From Arthrobacter sp. FW306-2-2C-D06B (GTDB lineage: Bacteria > Actinomycetota > Actinomycetes > Actinomycetales > Micrococcaceae): DNA of 64,000 nucleotides. The notes beneath the pieces were generated by a model. It worked only from the letters and a program-made list of their open reading frames with translations, was not told where the DNA came from and did not search any database. The position numbers and the translations under genes are program-made. The stretch spans positions 2,790,001-2,854,000 of the forward strand of contig NZ_CP084560.1 of assembly GCF_021789175.1 (NCBI RefSeq), read 5' to 3'. Positions 52,793-61,574 of this stretch are shown in pieces (positions within the stretch are counted from its first letter, which is position 1; each line of letters begins with the position of its first letter).

Positions 52793-53187
52793 GGGATGGG
52801 TTGACCGATACGCCGGGTTCTGTCCTCCCCCGCCGTTGCCGGCGAAGGAGTGGCGACCATCCATCTACGAACGCCGTTGCCGACGCCCTCCAGCGGCCTA
52901 CCCGGACACTCGGGCGAGCAGCCCTCGATCGTGCCCTGTCTGGCCTTGCTCCGGGTGGGGTTTACCTAGCCTCCCTGGTCACCCAAGGAGCTGGTGGTCT
53001 CTTACACCACCGTTTCACCCTTACCTGCTGCCTGCCTGTGCTGGCACAAGCAGACGCGGGCGGTCTGTTCTCTGTGGCACTGGCCTGCGGGTTACCCCGA
53101 GTGGGCGTTACCCACCACCCTGCCCTGTGGAGCCCGGACGTTCCTCGAGCCACTCGCGTGGCGCGCGGTCGCCTAGTCAACCCATCC
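52793..53187 (-). ncRNA. rnpB: RNase P RNA, bacterial class A
   Basis: The ~395-nt RNA starts ATGGGTTGACTAGGCGACC, whose first bases pair with GGTCAACCCAT at its 3' end (P1). Conserved P4-forming blocks are visible: GAGGAACGTCCGGGCTCCACAGG near the 5' end and GACAGAACCCGGCGTAT near the 3' end, with GGTAAGGGTGAAACGGTG and GGGTAGGCCGCTGG between. Catalytic subunit for tRNA 5' maturation. The ends are approximate. Confidence 0.95.
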
Positions 53188-53228
53188 GCCCTACAGTCTA
53201 CCGGCGTCGGGCGGCGCACCCGTCCCGG

Positions 53229-53234
53229 TAGTAT
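53229..53234 (+). promoter_or_regulatory. Leaderless -10 box (yaaA)
   Basis: TAGTAT, then 6 nt, then GTG at 53241. Weak -35. Confidence 0.6.
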
Positions 53235-53240
53235 CGACTG

Positions 53241-54005
53241 GTGCTGATTCTGCTGCCCCCTTCCGAAGGCAAGACCCCCGCTGCCAAGGGCTCCGCCGTC
53301 GAATGGGAGTCCCTGAGCTTTCCGGAACTCAACAGCTACCGGGCCAAAGTGCTCGACGCGCTCGGCCTGGTCAGCGCGCACGAGGACGCCCTCGCCCTCC
53401 TGGGGGTGGGCGCATCCTTGAAGGACGACGTCGAACGGAATACCCGTCTCCACGCCGAACCCGCAGCCCCGGCCCACCAGGTGTATTCCGGTGTCCTCTA
53501 CGACGCGCTTGGCTACAAGACCCTCACACCGGCGCAGCGCCGCAAGGCGGTGGAGTCGGTCCTCGTGGTGTCCGCCCTGTGGGGCGCCATCGGCTTCGGC
53601 GACCGCGTGCCTGCCTACCGATTGTCCATGGGAACGGCACTGCCCGACGTCGGGCGCCTCGCGTCGTTCTGGAAGCCGCAGCTCACGCAGGCCCTCGCCG
53701 CCCGGGTGGAAGGCGAGCTGCTGGTGGACTGCCGCTCCAGCACCTACGCCGCGGCTTGGGCTCCGCCCGCGGCGCAGACTGTCTCCGTCAACGTCTTTTC
53801 CGAGTCCAACGGCAAACGCACCGTCGTTAGCCACTTCGCCAAGCACACCCGCGGCGAACTGGCCCGGCACTTGCTGAGCCGCCGAGGCAAGGCACCGGGA
53901 ACGCCCGAGCAGCTGCTCAAGGCCGCTTCGGAAAGGTGGACGGCGGAGTTGACGGAAGGCACTGCGCGCAAGCCGCACACCCTCAGCATCATCCTCCCCA
54001 ACTAG
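53241..54005 (+). CDS. yaaA: YaaA family peroxide-stress protein
   Basis: In E. coli YaaA limits free iron during peroxide stress. The 254-residue protein starts MLILLPPSEGKTPA, the family signature, and has SVNVFSESNGKRTVVSHFAKHTRGELARHL towards the C-terminus, with Lys/His residues of the DNA-binding-like fold. The start is GTG without an SD but with a -10 box at leaderless spacing. The stop codon is embedded in a 56-bp inverted repeat. Confidence 0.92.
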   Translation: MLILLPPSEGKTPAAKGSAVEWESLSFPELNSYRAKVLDALGLVSAHEDALALLGVGASLKDDVERNTRLHAEPAAPAHQVYSGVLYDALGYKTLTPAQRRKAVESVLVVSALWGAIGFGDRVPAYRLSMGTALPDVGRLASFWKPQLTQALAARVEGELLVDCRSSTYAAAWAPPAAQTVSVNVFSESNGKRTVVSHFAKHTRGELARHLLSRRGKAPGTPEQLLKAASERWTAELTEGTARKPHTLSIILPN

Positions 54006-54057
54006 CTCGCAGTTGTTGTCGTTTTCAGCCGCGAAAACGACATTAACTGCGAGCTAG
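54002..54057. repeat. 56-bp inverted repeat overlapping the yaaA stop
   Basis: CTAGCTCGCAGTT (54002-54014) pairs perfectly with 54045-54057, and inside it GTCGTTTTC pairs with GAAAACGAC around an AGCCGC loop. The yaaA TAG is part of the left arm. It lies between convergent genes, so it may terminate both; it lacks a U-tract. Compare 9380-9440. Confidence 0.8.
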
Positions 54058-54076
54058 ATGGGTGGGAAACAGGCGG

Positions 54077-54814
54077 TTAGTTCCACTCGGCGGAGCGCAC
54101 CAGGATGCAGCCGGAATCGGGGCAGAACACGATCTCGTCTTCGGCAGCGGCCTTGACCTCGGCGAGGTCGCCGGGGCTGAGCGTCATTCCCGAGCCTTCG
54201 GACTTCCCGTGGAAAAGCCTGGCTGCCCCCACCCCGCGCTTGGCAAGGGTCTTTTCGTAGATGGCCAGCATCCCGGCGTCGAGCCCTTCGGCGAAGCCGG
54301 TCCGCTGGGCGCGTACTTGCGTCTCTTCGGCAACAATCTCGGCGATCGCGGCGTCCAGCTCGGCACGGATCCCGGAGAAGGAACCCTGGATGTCATCGAC
54401 GATCTGCTGTTGCGCCGCTTGACGCTCCCTGAGTCCGTCCAGGCGTTCCAGGATTTCCAGCTCGACATCTTCGAGGTCCGAACGTCGCTTATTAAGGGAG
54501 GCGATATCGCTCTGCAGCGCAACGAGATCCTTGGAAAGTCCGGTACCGCTGTTCAACCTGGCTTCGTCCCGCTCAATGCGGCTAGCCACTTGCTCGACGT
54601 CGGCCTCTGACCTGCGCAGCTCAGTTTCGGCGTCGTGGACAGCAAGTTTCGCGGTTCCGAGCGCACCGTTGGCCACGCTGAGGGCGTCCTGGAGATCGGT
54701 GATGCGGGGGTCTGTCTCCAAAGTGCGGCGGCGGTTCGCCAAGGATTTGAGCTTCGCATCCAACCCCTGCAGTTCGAGCAATTTCAACTGTTCCGCCGGT
54801 GCTGCCTTGGCCAC
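54077..54814 (-). CDS. Coiled-coil protein with degenerate C4-type zinc ribbon
   Basis: A 245-residue protein of the C4 zinc-ribbon/coiled-coil family, function unknown. Residues ~1-175 form a long helical hairpin (LKLLELQGLDAKLKSL, VASRIERDEARLNS, LEILERLDGLRERQAAQQQIV). The C-terminal ribbon has only one cysteine pair (FCPDSGCILVR); the expected first CxxC is replaced in ARLFHGKSEGSGMTLSP. The GTG start has GGAGG 5 nt upstream. Lies 100 bp downstream of the Nif3-like gene, same strand, a common actinobacterial pair. Confidence 0.85.
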   Translation of the reverse strand: MAKAAPAEQLKLLELQGLDAKLKSLANRRRTLETDPRITDLQDALSVANGALGTAKLAVHDAETELRRSEADVEQVASRIERDEARLNSGTGLSKDLVALQSDIASLNKRRSDLEDVELEILERLDGLRERQAAQQQIVDDIQGSFSGIRAELDAAIAEIVAEETQVRAQRTGFAEGLDAGMLAIYEKTLAKRGVGAARLFHGKSEGSGMTLSPGDLAEVKAAAEDEIVFCPDSGCILVRSAEWN

Positions 54815-54914
54815 GCTTACCTCCGCTTGATCGTGCCGGGGTGATATTCAGACCCAGCCAGGCCTTGGGCCTGTTTGTCTCGACTCTATCGCCTGGGGCG
54901 CTCCCCTGCCTCGC

Positions 54915-55832
54915 TTAGCCCGGAGTCAGAATGAAGTCCCAGGGATCGCTGTTGGTGGAAGCCACCCGGATCTCGACGTCGTGACCCTGGTCAGCGAGTA
55001 CGTTGCCGAGCGCTTCGGCCGCCGCGGGCAGCCACAGCCACTCGCTAGCGAAATGCGACACGTCAACGAGGTACGGCCTGCCGTCAACGGCAGCTTCGCG
55101 GGCCTCGGATGCAGGGTGGTGCCGCATATCCGCGGTGACGTAGATGTCTGCCTGGCTGGCGCGGACGGCGTCGAAGAGACTGTCTCCGGCTCCCCCGCAG
55201 ACGGCCACACGGCGCACGAGCCCATCCTTGTCCCCGGCGACGCGCACGCCGCCGGCCACTGAGGGCAGGATCTCGAACACCCGGGCGGCGAAATCTCCCA
55301 GGGTCATGAGTTCGGGCAGGTCGCCGACCCGGCCGATGCCCTCTTCCGGCAGGCCGTGGGCCGCAGGAGCCAGGGGCACAACGTTGTCCAGCCCGAACGC
55401 GTCGGCCAGGACATCGGAAACGCCCCCGACGGCGGAGTCCCCGTTCGTGTGGACGGTCAGCAGCCCGGTACCTGACTCAATGAGCCGATGGACAGCAAGG
55501 CCCTTGGCGGTGGTGGCGGCAACGGAGGTGACGCCCTTGAGCAGCAAAGGATGGTGCGTTACGAGGAGCTCAGCACCCCATTCGATGGCTTCTTCAATGG
55601 CGGCGAGGGTCGGATCCACAGCGAACAGGACCTTGGTGACGGTGGCGGTGGGCCGCCCGACCACGAGCCCTACCTCGTCCCATTCCTCGGCGAGCGATTC
55701 CGGCCAGAGCTCCTCCACTGCCAATAGGACCTGACCCAGCGTAGGGGTGCTGGCTCTTGGAGTTCCGGCTGCACCATTCTCCGGTTCTTCGCCGGATCCT
55801 GTATCTGCCACCGCGGTGTTCACAGCTTCCAT
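54915..55832 (-). CDS. Nif3-like dinuclear metal centre protein
   Basis: A conserved 305-residue protein of the Nif3/GTP cyclohydrolase I type 2 family; the true substrate is unsettled. Metal-ligand segments are visible: EEWDEVGLVVG, LLVTHHPLLLKG, TVHTNGDSAVGG and, at the end, VDVSHFASEW. The inserted domain carries VRRVAVCGGAGDSLFDA. The N-terminal ~30 residues are low complexity, so a later start is possible. Divergent from msrA. Confidence 0.92.
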   Translation of the reverse strand: MEAVNTAVADTGSGEEPENGAAGTPRASTPTLGQVLLAVEELWPESLAEEWDEVGLVVGRPTATVTKVLFAVDPTLAAIEEAIEWGAELLVTHHPLLLKGVTSVAATTAKGLAVHRLIESGTGLLTVHTNGDSAVGGVSDVLADAFGLDNVVPLAPAAHGLPEEGIGRVGDLPELMTLGDFAARVFEILPSVAGGVRVAGDKDGLVRRVAVCGGAGDSLFDAVRASQADIYVTADMRHHPASEAREAAVDGRPYLVDVSHFASEWLWLPAAAEALGNVLADQGHDVEIRVASTNSDPWDFILTPG

Positions 55833-55978
55833 GCATTACATTCTTGCGCATCCGGCGGCCAAGTCGCGCCTGCGGGAACCGGGCTGTTCGAGATTGTTGC
55901 CACTGGCCGGGTCTGCGCCGTCACAGTCCCGTAAGGTTGTGCGGGAATCATCCGGGACTCCCAGCCATTGAAGAGATC

Positions 55979-56503
55979 ATGAAAACTTTTGTACTTGGTG
56001 GAGGCTGCTTCTGGTGCCTCGACGCCGTCTATCAGAAGACCAAGGGCGTCAGTTCCGTAGTTTCCGGCTACACGGGCGGGCACATCCGCAACCCTGACTA
56101 TTACGATGTCTGCTCCGGAATGACGGGCCACGCGGAGGTCGTCGCCGTGACTTTCGACGAGGACATCATTCCGGCGGACATCATCCTTGACATGTTCTTT
56201 GCACTGCATGATCCCACCACGCTCAACCGCCAGGGCTACGACGTCGGAACCCAGTACCGTTCCTCGATGTTCTACACCACCACGGAAGAAAAGATCCTCT
56301 TCGAGGAAGCCATCCTGCGGAACCAGGAACTGTGGTCCAAGCCGATTGTGACCGAGGTCAGCAGGTTGCCGGAATTCTACGAAGCGGAGTCCATCCACCA
56401 GGACTACTACGGCAAGTTCCCGGAGCAAGGCTATTGCCAGGTGATCATCAACCCGAAGCTCGCCAAGGCCCGGAAATATTACTCTTCGTGGCTCCGCGCG
56501 TAG
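55979..56503 (+). CDS. msrA: Peptide-methionine (S)-S-oxide reductase
   Basis: Repairs oxidised methionine. The 174-residue protein has the catalytic motif GGGCFWC with Cys10, SGYTGGHIRNPDYYDVCSG, FFALHDPTTLNRQG and GQY-type residues in VGTQYRS. The C-terminal part has EAESIHQDYY and one Cys (GYCQVI) that can act as resolving cysteine. The ATG at 55979 has a weak SD (GAAGAG). Longer frames upstream are non-homologous. Confidence 0.96.
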   Translation: MKTFVLGGGCFWCLDAVYQKTKGVSSVVSGYTGGHIRNPDYYDVCSGMTGHAEVVAVTFDEDIIPADIILDMFFALHDPTTLNRQGYDVGTQYRSSMFYTTTEEKILFEEAILRNQELWSKPIVTEVSRLPEFYEAESIHQDYYGKFPEQGYCQVIINPKLAKARKYYSSWLRA

Positions 56504-56578
56504 CAGCGTGTAGCACCGCTCGTTAGGCTGACCTCAGCAGTAGCTATTTCAGCGAATTCAGAGAATAGGCATGATTAC

Positions 56579-57514
56579 ATGGCACGGATCTACGACGACG
56601 TCACCCAGCTGATCGGCGGAACCCCCCTGGTCCGCTTGAACAGGCTCACCGAAGGCTTGGACGCCACGGTCGCCGTGAAGCTGGAGTTCTACAACCCCGC
56701 CAATAGCGTCAAGGACCGTATCGGCGTCGCGATCGTCGACGCCGCCGAGAAGTCCGGTGCGCTGAAGCCGGGCGGCACCATCGTCGAGGGAACCTCCGGC
56801 AACACCGGAATCGCTCTGGCCCTCGTTGGCGCTGCGCGTGGTTACAAGGTCATCCTGACCATGCCGGAAACCATGTCCACCGAGCGCCGCGTCATGCTGC
56901 GCGCCTACGGTGCAGAGATTGTCCTCACCCCCGGATCGGAAGGCATGCGCGGTGCCGTCGAGAAGGCCCAGGAAATCGTGGCCAACACCGAGAACTCCGT
57001 CTGGGCCCAGCAGTTCGCCAACGAGGCAAACCCGGAGATCCACCGCACCACCACGGCCGAGGAAATCTGGGCAGACACCGACGGTGGCGTGGACATCTTC
57101 GTCGGCGGCGTCGGCACCGGAGGCACCATCACCGGCGTCGGACAGGTCCTGAAGGAGCGCAAGCCCGAAATCCAGATCGTGGCCGTCGAGCCCAAGGACT
57201 CCCCCATCCTGAACGGCGGCGCCCCCGGCCCGCACAAGATCCAGGGCCTTGGCGCGAACTTCATTCCGGAAATCCTGGACACCAACGTCTACGACGAGGT
57301 TCTCGACGCAACCCTCGAGGACTCCGTCGCCACCGCACGCGCCCTCGGCACCAAGGAAGGCATCCTGGGCGGCATCTCGGCCGGCGCGGCCGTCTGGGGT
57401 GCGCTGGAGCTCGCGAAGCGTCCTGAGAACAAGGACAAGCTCATCGTGGCGATCGTTCCCGACTTCGGCGAACGTTACATCTCCACGGTGCTTTTTGACG
57501 ACATTCGCGGCTGA
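56579..57514 (+). CDS. cysK: Cysteine synthase A (O-acetylserine sulfhydrylase)
   Basis: PLP enzyme making cysteine from O-acetylserine and sulfide. The 311 residues include the PLP Lys in [11 protein letters not shown] near 43, the substrate loop [12 protein letters not shown], the [10 protein letters not shown] phosphate-binding loop and PDFGERY-type ending. It precedes cysE by 50 bp, forming a cysKE operon that supplies the precursor of mycothiol and proteins. Confidence 0.97.
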   Translation: MARIYDDVTQLIGGTPLVRLNRLTEGLDATVAVKLEFYNPANSVKDRIGVAIVDAAEKSGALKPGGTIVEGTSGNTGIALALVGAARGYKVILTMPETMSTERRVMLRAYGAEIVLTPGSEGMRGAVEKAQEIVANTENSVWAQQFANEANPEIHRTTTAEEIWADTDGGVDIFVGGVGTGGTITGVGQVLKERKPEIQIVAVEPKDSPILNGGAPGPHKIQGLGANFIPEILDTNVYDEVLDATLEDSVATARALGTKEGILGGISAGAAVWGALELAKRPENKDKLIVAIVPDFGERYISTVLFDDIRG

Positions 57515-57564
57515 TTGCGGACCCCGCGCAACCGCTTTCTTTCATTTCCTGTAGAAAGGTCTTT

Positions 57565-58149
57565 GTGAGCTTCTTCGCAAGACTTATGGAGGACCTCGAG
57601 GCCGCCCGGTCACATGACCCGGCGGCCCGAGGCTCCTTTGAGAACTTTTTTGCCTACTCCGGCCTGCATGCCATCTGGGCGCACCGCCTGACGCACAAAT
57701 TGTGGCAAAACCCCGAGCTGCGGTTCCCGGCACGGCTCATTTCGCAGCTTGCCCGCTTCCTGACCGGCATCGAGATCCACCCCGGCGCGACCATCGGCCG
57801 CAGGTTCTTCATTGACCACGGCATGGGCGTGGTGATCGGTGAGACCGCCGAGATCGGCGAAGACGTCATGATCTACCACGGCGTGACGCTGGGCGGCCGT
57901 TCCTTGGCCAAGGTCAAGCGCCACCCCACCATCGGAGATCGCGTCACCATCGGAGCAGGGGCCAAGGTCCTAGGTCCCATCACCATTGGCGCCGACAGCG
58001 CGATAGGCGCCAACGCCGTCGTGGTCAAGGACGCACCGCCTGAGTCGATCATCACCGGTGTTCCCGCAACGTGGCGGCACCGTGATGCCAAGAGCGAAAC
58101 GAAACCTGCCGTCGATCCCGCCGAGTACTACATCGAGTACCGGATCTAG
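57565..58149 (+). CDS. cysE: Serine O-acetyltransferase
   Basis: Makes O-acetylserine, the CysK substrate. The 194-residue protein is the short form, with a reduced N-terminal helical domain ([19 protein letters not shown]) and a left-handed beta-helix of hexapeptide repeats ([40 protein letters not shown]). The C-terminus ends in an isoleucine (EYRI), as needed for docking into the CysK active site. GTG start with AGAAAGG 5 nt before. Confidence 0.96.
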   Translation: MSFFARLMEDLEAARSHDPAARGSFENFFAYSGLHAIWAHRLTHKLWQNPELRFPARLISQLARFLTGIEIHPGATIGRRFFIDHGMGVVIGETAEIGEDVMIYHGVTLGGRSLAKVKRHPTIGDRVTIGAGAKVLGPITIGADSAIGANAVVVKDAPPESIITGVPATWRHRDAKSETKPAVDPAEYYIEYRI

Positions 58150-58979
58150 CCGGAAAACCGTTTGTAGGCGTTCCAGAAAACTGTGTCGAAGGCCCGGTCG
58201 GGAAGCACCCTCCGCAAAGCCAGAATGGTCCAGGCTCCCCTGCCCACCGGGTAGCGGGTCCTGGGCCGTCGCGAAGTCGCCGCATGGACGATAGCACCCG
58301 CCACGGTGCGCGGGTGCGTCGACAGCGCGGTTCCCGACGTCGACGCCAAAGCGGCGGCGACGACGCCCGCCTGGTCCCGGTAGGGTCCCTGTCCGGACAC
58401 CGCCAGCAGGCTCTCCCCTGCGATCGTGCCCCATTCCGTGTCGGTTCCGGCGGGCTCGATGATTGCGACGTCGATGCCATGCGGCTTCAGCTCGAGGCGT
58501 AGCGAGTCACTGAGGCCCTCGACGGCGAATTTTGTTGCGTGGTACCAAGCGCCCAAGGGTTCATACATTTTGCCGCCGATCGAGGACACGTTGATGATCC
58601 TGCCGGAAGCCGCGGCACGCATCACGGGAATCACCAGCTGGGACATCCGGGCGAGACCGAAGACGTTTACCTCGAACTGGCGCCGGCCCTCCTCCAGCGG
58701 AACCTCTTCCAAAGAACCGTAGGACCCGTATCCGGCATTGTTGACCAGTATGTCGATGCGTCCTTGCTCGGCCAGGACAAGCTCCACCGCAGCCTTCATC
58801 GAGTCATCCTCGGTGACGTCCAGGGACAACACCTTGATTCCGTGGGCTTTGAGCGGCTCCATCTTCTCGACCCGCCGTGCCCCCGCGTACACGACCATTC
58901 CTGCCTTGCTGAGCTTGATGGCGGCTTCGAAACCGATTCCGGTTGACGCACCTGTGACAAATGCGACGCGTTGCGGCAT
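58146..58979 (-). CDS. Short-chain dehydrogenase/reductase
   Basis: Classical SDR of 277 residues, substrate unknown. It has [15 protein letters not shown] near 9-23, an Arg-rich ARRVEKM after the second strand (NADP preference), [20 protein letters not shown] and [10 protein letters not shown] (catalytic Tyr and Lys). The C-terminal extension [33 protein letters not shown] is typical of a retinol/17-beta-HSD-like bacterial subgroup. GAGGAG precedes the ATG. The stop overlaps the cysE stop by 4 bp. Confidence 0.88.
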   Translation of the reverse strand: MPQRVAFVTGASTGIGFEAAIKLSKAGMVVYAGARRVEKMEPLKAHGIKVLSLDVTEDDSMKAAVELVLAEQGRIDILVNNAGYGSYGSLEEVPLEEGRRQFEVNVFGLARMSQLVIPVMRAAASGRIINVSSIGGKMYEPLGAWYHATKFAVEGLSDSLRLELKPHGIDVAIIEPAGTDTEWGTIAGESLLAVSGQGPYRDQAGVVAAALASTSGTALSTHPRTVAGAIVHAATSRRPRTRYPVGRGAWTILALRRVLPDRAFDTVFWNAYKRFSG

Positions 58980-59031
58980 GGACTACTCCTCGTGTTACGG
59001 GTGGTGTTTTCCTTCAGGACGTACCTACGGC

Positions 59032-59073
59032 AAAGGCCGGCGCCTCCACAGTAACGCGGAAGCACCGGCCTTT
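59032..59073 (-). terminator. Terminator after gnd
   Basis: AAAGGCCGG and CCGGCCTTT with further imperfect pairing (GC-CTCC region) around a ~10-nt loop, about 50 bp past the gnd stop. Confidence 0.75.
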
Positions 59074-59120
59074 GACTTGAACCGAAAGGGCCTGCCCCAA
59101 GAAACGGGGCAGCATGGTCC

Positions 59121-60557
59121 TTAGTGGGTGTCGACTGCCGAGATCTCGGACTTGTCTTCGCCCCACAGGGTGTGGAAAGTGCCCTCGGCGTCGACGCGGC
59201 CGTAGGTGTGCGCACCGAAGAGGTCGCGCTGGCCCTGGATGACTGCTGCGGCGAGGCGCTTGCGGCGAAGTCCGTCGTAGTAGGCCAACGACGAGGAGAA
59301 CACGGGAACCGGGATGCCCAGCTGGACAGCCGTTGCCACCACGCGGCGCCATGCCGGCAGCGCACCGGCGATTGCCTTGGTGAAGGCCGGGGCGAACAGC
59401 AGGTTGGCCGGCTTCTCCTCGGCTGCGTAGGCGTTGGTGATTTCCTTGAGCAGCTCGGCGCGGATGATGCAGCCGCCGCGCCACAGCGAAGCGATTTCAT
59501 TGAGCTTGAGGTCCCAGCCGTATTCCTTCGCGGCGGAGGTCAGCATGTCCAGGCCCTGGGCGTAGGAAACCAGCTTGGAGGCGTAGAGAGCCTGGCGGAC
59601 GTCCTCGACGAAGTTCTCGGGGATCTCGACGGCGATTTCCTCGCCGGCGAGCAACTCCTGGCCCAGCCTACGCTGTTCTGCCTGGGAAGACAGGGCGCGC
59701 GCGAAGACGGACTCTGCGATACCTGAAACCGGAGAGCCGAGCTCGAGGGCGGAGATGACCGTCCAGCGGCCGGTGCCCTTCTGGCCGGCAGCGTCCACGA
59801 CGATGTCGACGAACGGCTTGCCCGTCTTGGCGTCAACGTGGCCCAGGACCTCTGCGGAGATTTCGATCAGGAAGGAAGCGAGCTCGCCCTTGTTCCATTC
59901 GGCGAAGATCTTGGACTGCTCGGCCGGCTCGATGCCGGCGCCGGAGCGCAGGAGATCGAAGGCTTCGCCGATGACCTGCATGTCGGCGTACTCGATGCCG
60001 TTGTGGACCATCTTGACGAAGTGTCCGGCGCCGTCGGTGCCGATCCAGGCGCAGCACGGTTTGCCGTCAACCTTGGCGGCGATCTTTTCGAGCAGCGGGC
60101 CCAAGGCGTCGTAGGACTCCTTGGAACCACCGGGCATGATGGAAGGTCCGTTGAGGGCGCCCTCTTCGCCGCCGGAAACACCGACGCCCACGAAGTGCAG
60201 GTCCTTCTCGGCCAGCGCGGATTCGCGACGACGGGTGTCCTCGTAGTGCGAGTTACCGGCGTCGATCACGATGTCGCCGGGCTCCAGCAAGGGAACGAGC
60301 TGGTCGATGACGGCGTCAACCGGCTTGCCGGCCTTCACCATGATCAAGACGCGGCGGGGTTTCTCAAGGGAGTCCACGAGCTCCTGGAGGGTTTCCGTGC
60401 GGATAAAGTCGCCGTCCGTGCCGTGCTTGGCGAGCAGGGCGTCGGTCTTCTCGACGGAACGGTTGTGGAGGGCAACAGTGAAGCCATTGCGGGCCAGGTT
60501 GCGGGCCAGATTGGCGCCCATCACCGCGAGGCCGGTGACACCGATGTGTGCTGACAT
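59121..60557 (-). CDS. gnd: 6-phosphogluconate dehydrogenase, decarboxylating
   Basis: Oxidises 6-phosphogluconate to ribulose-5-P, CO2 and NADPH. From the ATG at 60557, with GGAG 6 nt upstream, it is 478 residues. It has the nucleotide fold GVTGLAVMGANLARNLA with NRSVEKTD (NADP type), GVGVSGGEEGALNGPSIMPGG and the catalytic Lys region FVKMVHNGIEYADMQ. The GntR regulator is divergent from it, and sugar-acid dehydrogenases lie beyond, pointing to gluconate use. Confidence 0.97.
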   Translation of the reverse strand: MSAHIGVTGLAVMGANLARNLARNGFTVALHNRSVEKTDALLAKHGTDGDFIRTETLQELVDSLEKPRRVLIMVKAGKPVDAVIDQLVPLLEPGDIVIDAGNSHYEDTRRRESALAEKDLHFVGVGVSGGEEGALNGPSIMPGGSKESYDALGPLLEKIAAKVDGKPCCAWIGTDGAGHFVKMVHNGIEYADMQVIGEAFDLLRSGAGIEPAEQSKIFAEWNKGELASFLIEISAEVLGHVDAKTGKPFVDIVVDAAGQKGTGRWTVISALELGSPVSGIAESVFARALSSQAEQRRLGQELLAGEEIAVEIPENFVEDVRQALYASKLVSYAQGLDMLTSAAKEYGWDLKLNEIASLWRGGCIIRAELLKEITNAYAAEEKPANLLFAPAFTKAIAGALPAWRRVVATAVQLGIPVPVFSSSLAYYDGLRRKRLAAAVIQGQRDLFGAHTYGRVDAEGTFHTLWGEDKSEISAVDTH

Positions 60558-60601
60558 CAAAACTCCAATTCATTCTTGTGCATCGAGTCCTGCTAGGAGC
60601 G

Positions 60602-60615
60602 AGGAAACGCTTTCT
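60602..60615. promoter_or_regulatory. Candidate operator between gnd and the GntR gene
   Basis: AGGAAACGCTTTCT is a near-palindrome centred on CG (5 of 7 pairs), reminiscent of LacI-family sites. It lies within a wider imperfect inverted repeat (60590-60622, CTGCTAGG...CTAGAGCAG). It is ~45 bp upstream of gnd. Whether the adjacent FadR-type regulator or another protein binds is unknown. Confidence 0.35.
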
Positions 60616-60777
60616 AGAGCAGTAGCTGGAATAAACCATACGTATTCTGACCACGTCTGGGAAAGTTGCGCCCACGTTTTGGAAACGTCCGCGTCACAAA
60701 AGAGTCTATGTTGCGAGCTCGTACTGTGGGGAGTTCGCCGGCGTCCGGGCTTCCGGTGGCGGAGCGGTCAACGCCAC

Positions 60778-60783
60778 TATGCT
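60778..60783 (+). promoter_or_regulatory. Leaderless -10 box (GntR-family gene)
   Basis: TATGCT, then 7 nt, then ATG at 60791. It overlaps the alternative upstream ATG at 60779, which argues against that start. Confidence 0.55.
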
Positions 60784-60790
60784 TACGACT

Positions 60791-61519
60791 ATGTCAACCA
60801 GTCTCCACTACCGCGCTGTCGAGCACCTGGGTACCCGGATCGTCGGCGGTAAGCTCCCCACCGGTCACGTCATGTTGGCTGAGCACCTTGAGGAGGAACT
60901 CAAGGTGTCGCGGTCGGTGGTACGTGAGGCCGTCAGGGTACTGCAGTCTCTGGGACTGGTGGAAACCATCAAGCGAGTTGGCATCCGGGTCCTTCCCGCG
61001 CACCGCTGGAATCCCTTCGATCCGCTCGTCATCCGCTGGCGGCTGGCCGGAGAAGGCCGCGGCGCACAGCTGCGCTCCCTCGCCGAACTCCGCTCCGCCG
61101 TCGAGCCCGTAGCGGCAGAACTGGCCGCGGAAAACGCCCCGGAGTCCTTGCGCAGCGAACTGGTGGAGATCTCCCTGGCCATGCGGGAAGCAGGCCGTGC
61201 GGGCGACATGCCCACCTTCCTGGACCTCGACATCCGCTTTCACGCCCTGGTGCTCTCCGGTTCCGGCAATGAAATGTTCGCGAACCTGATCGGGCAGGTC
61301 ACGGAGACACTGACCGGCCGGACAGTCCACGGCCTCATGCCGGAACATCCGAAGGAAGCGGCCCTGCAATGGCATCTGGATGTAGCCCAAGGCATCCTGG
61401 ACGGGGACGGCGACAAAGCCCGCGAGGCCTCCTCCAACATCATGCGGGAGACCATCGCGGACCTGTCACCGGGCTGGGAAGGCCAGCCACGGGTATTTGT
61501 TCCAGTCGAGCGGCGCTGA
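60791..61519 (+). CDS. FadR/GntR-family transcriptional regulator
   Basis: DNA-binding regulator of 242 residues from the ATG at 60791 (MSTSLHYRAVEHLG). The N-terminal winged helix (~8-75) has LAEHLEEELKVSRSVVREAVRVLQSLGLVE; the C-terminal FCD effector domain (~90-230) has metal-binding-type Asp/His positions in DLDIRFHALVLSGSGNEMF and WHLDVAQGILDGD. Placement between gnd and idonate/gluconate dehydrogenases suggests control of gluconate use. Predicted leaderless. Confidence 0.88.
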   Translation: MSTSLHYRAVEHLGTRIVGGKLPTGHVMLAEHLEEELKVSRSVVREAVRVLQSLGLVETIKRVGIRVLPAHRWNPFDPLVIRWRLAGEGRGAQLRSLAELRSAVEPVAAELAAENAPESLRSELVEISLAMREAGRAGDMPTFLDLDIRFHALVLSGSGNEMFANLIGQVTETLTGRTVHGLMPEHPKEAALQWHLDVAQGILDGDGDKAREASSNIMRETIADLSPGWEGQPRVFVPVERR

Positions 61520-61574
61520 CGGCTGAGCGCGGGCGCCGCCCGACTGATGGGCTGATCGCCAGATCGGACGAAGG

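Noticed and set aside
52753..53247. Protein-coding frames across 52750-53240
   Set aside because: The region is RNase P RNA on the minus strand, with conserved P1 and P4 blocks and a terminator.
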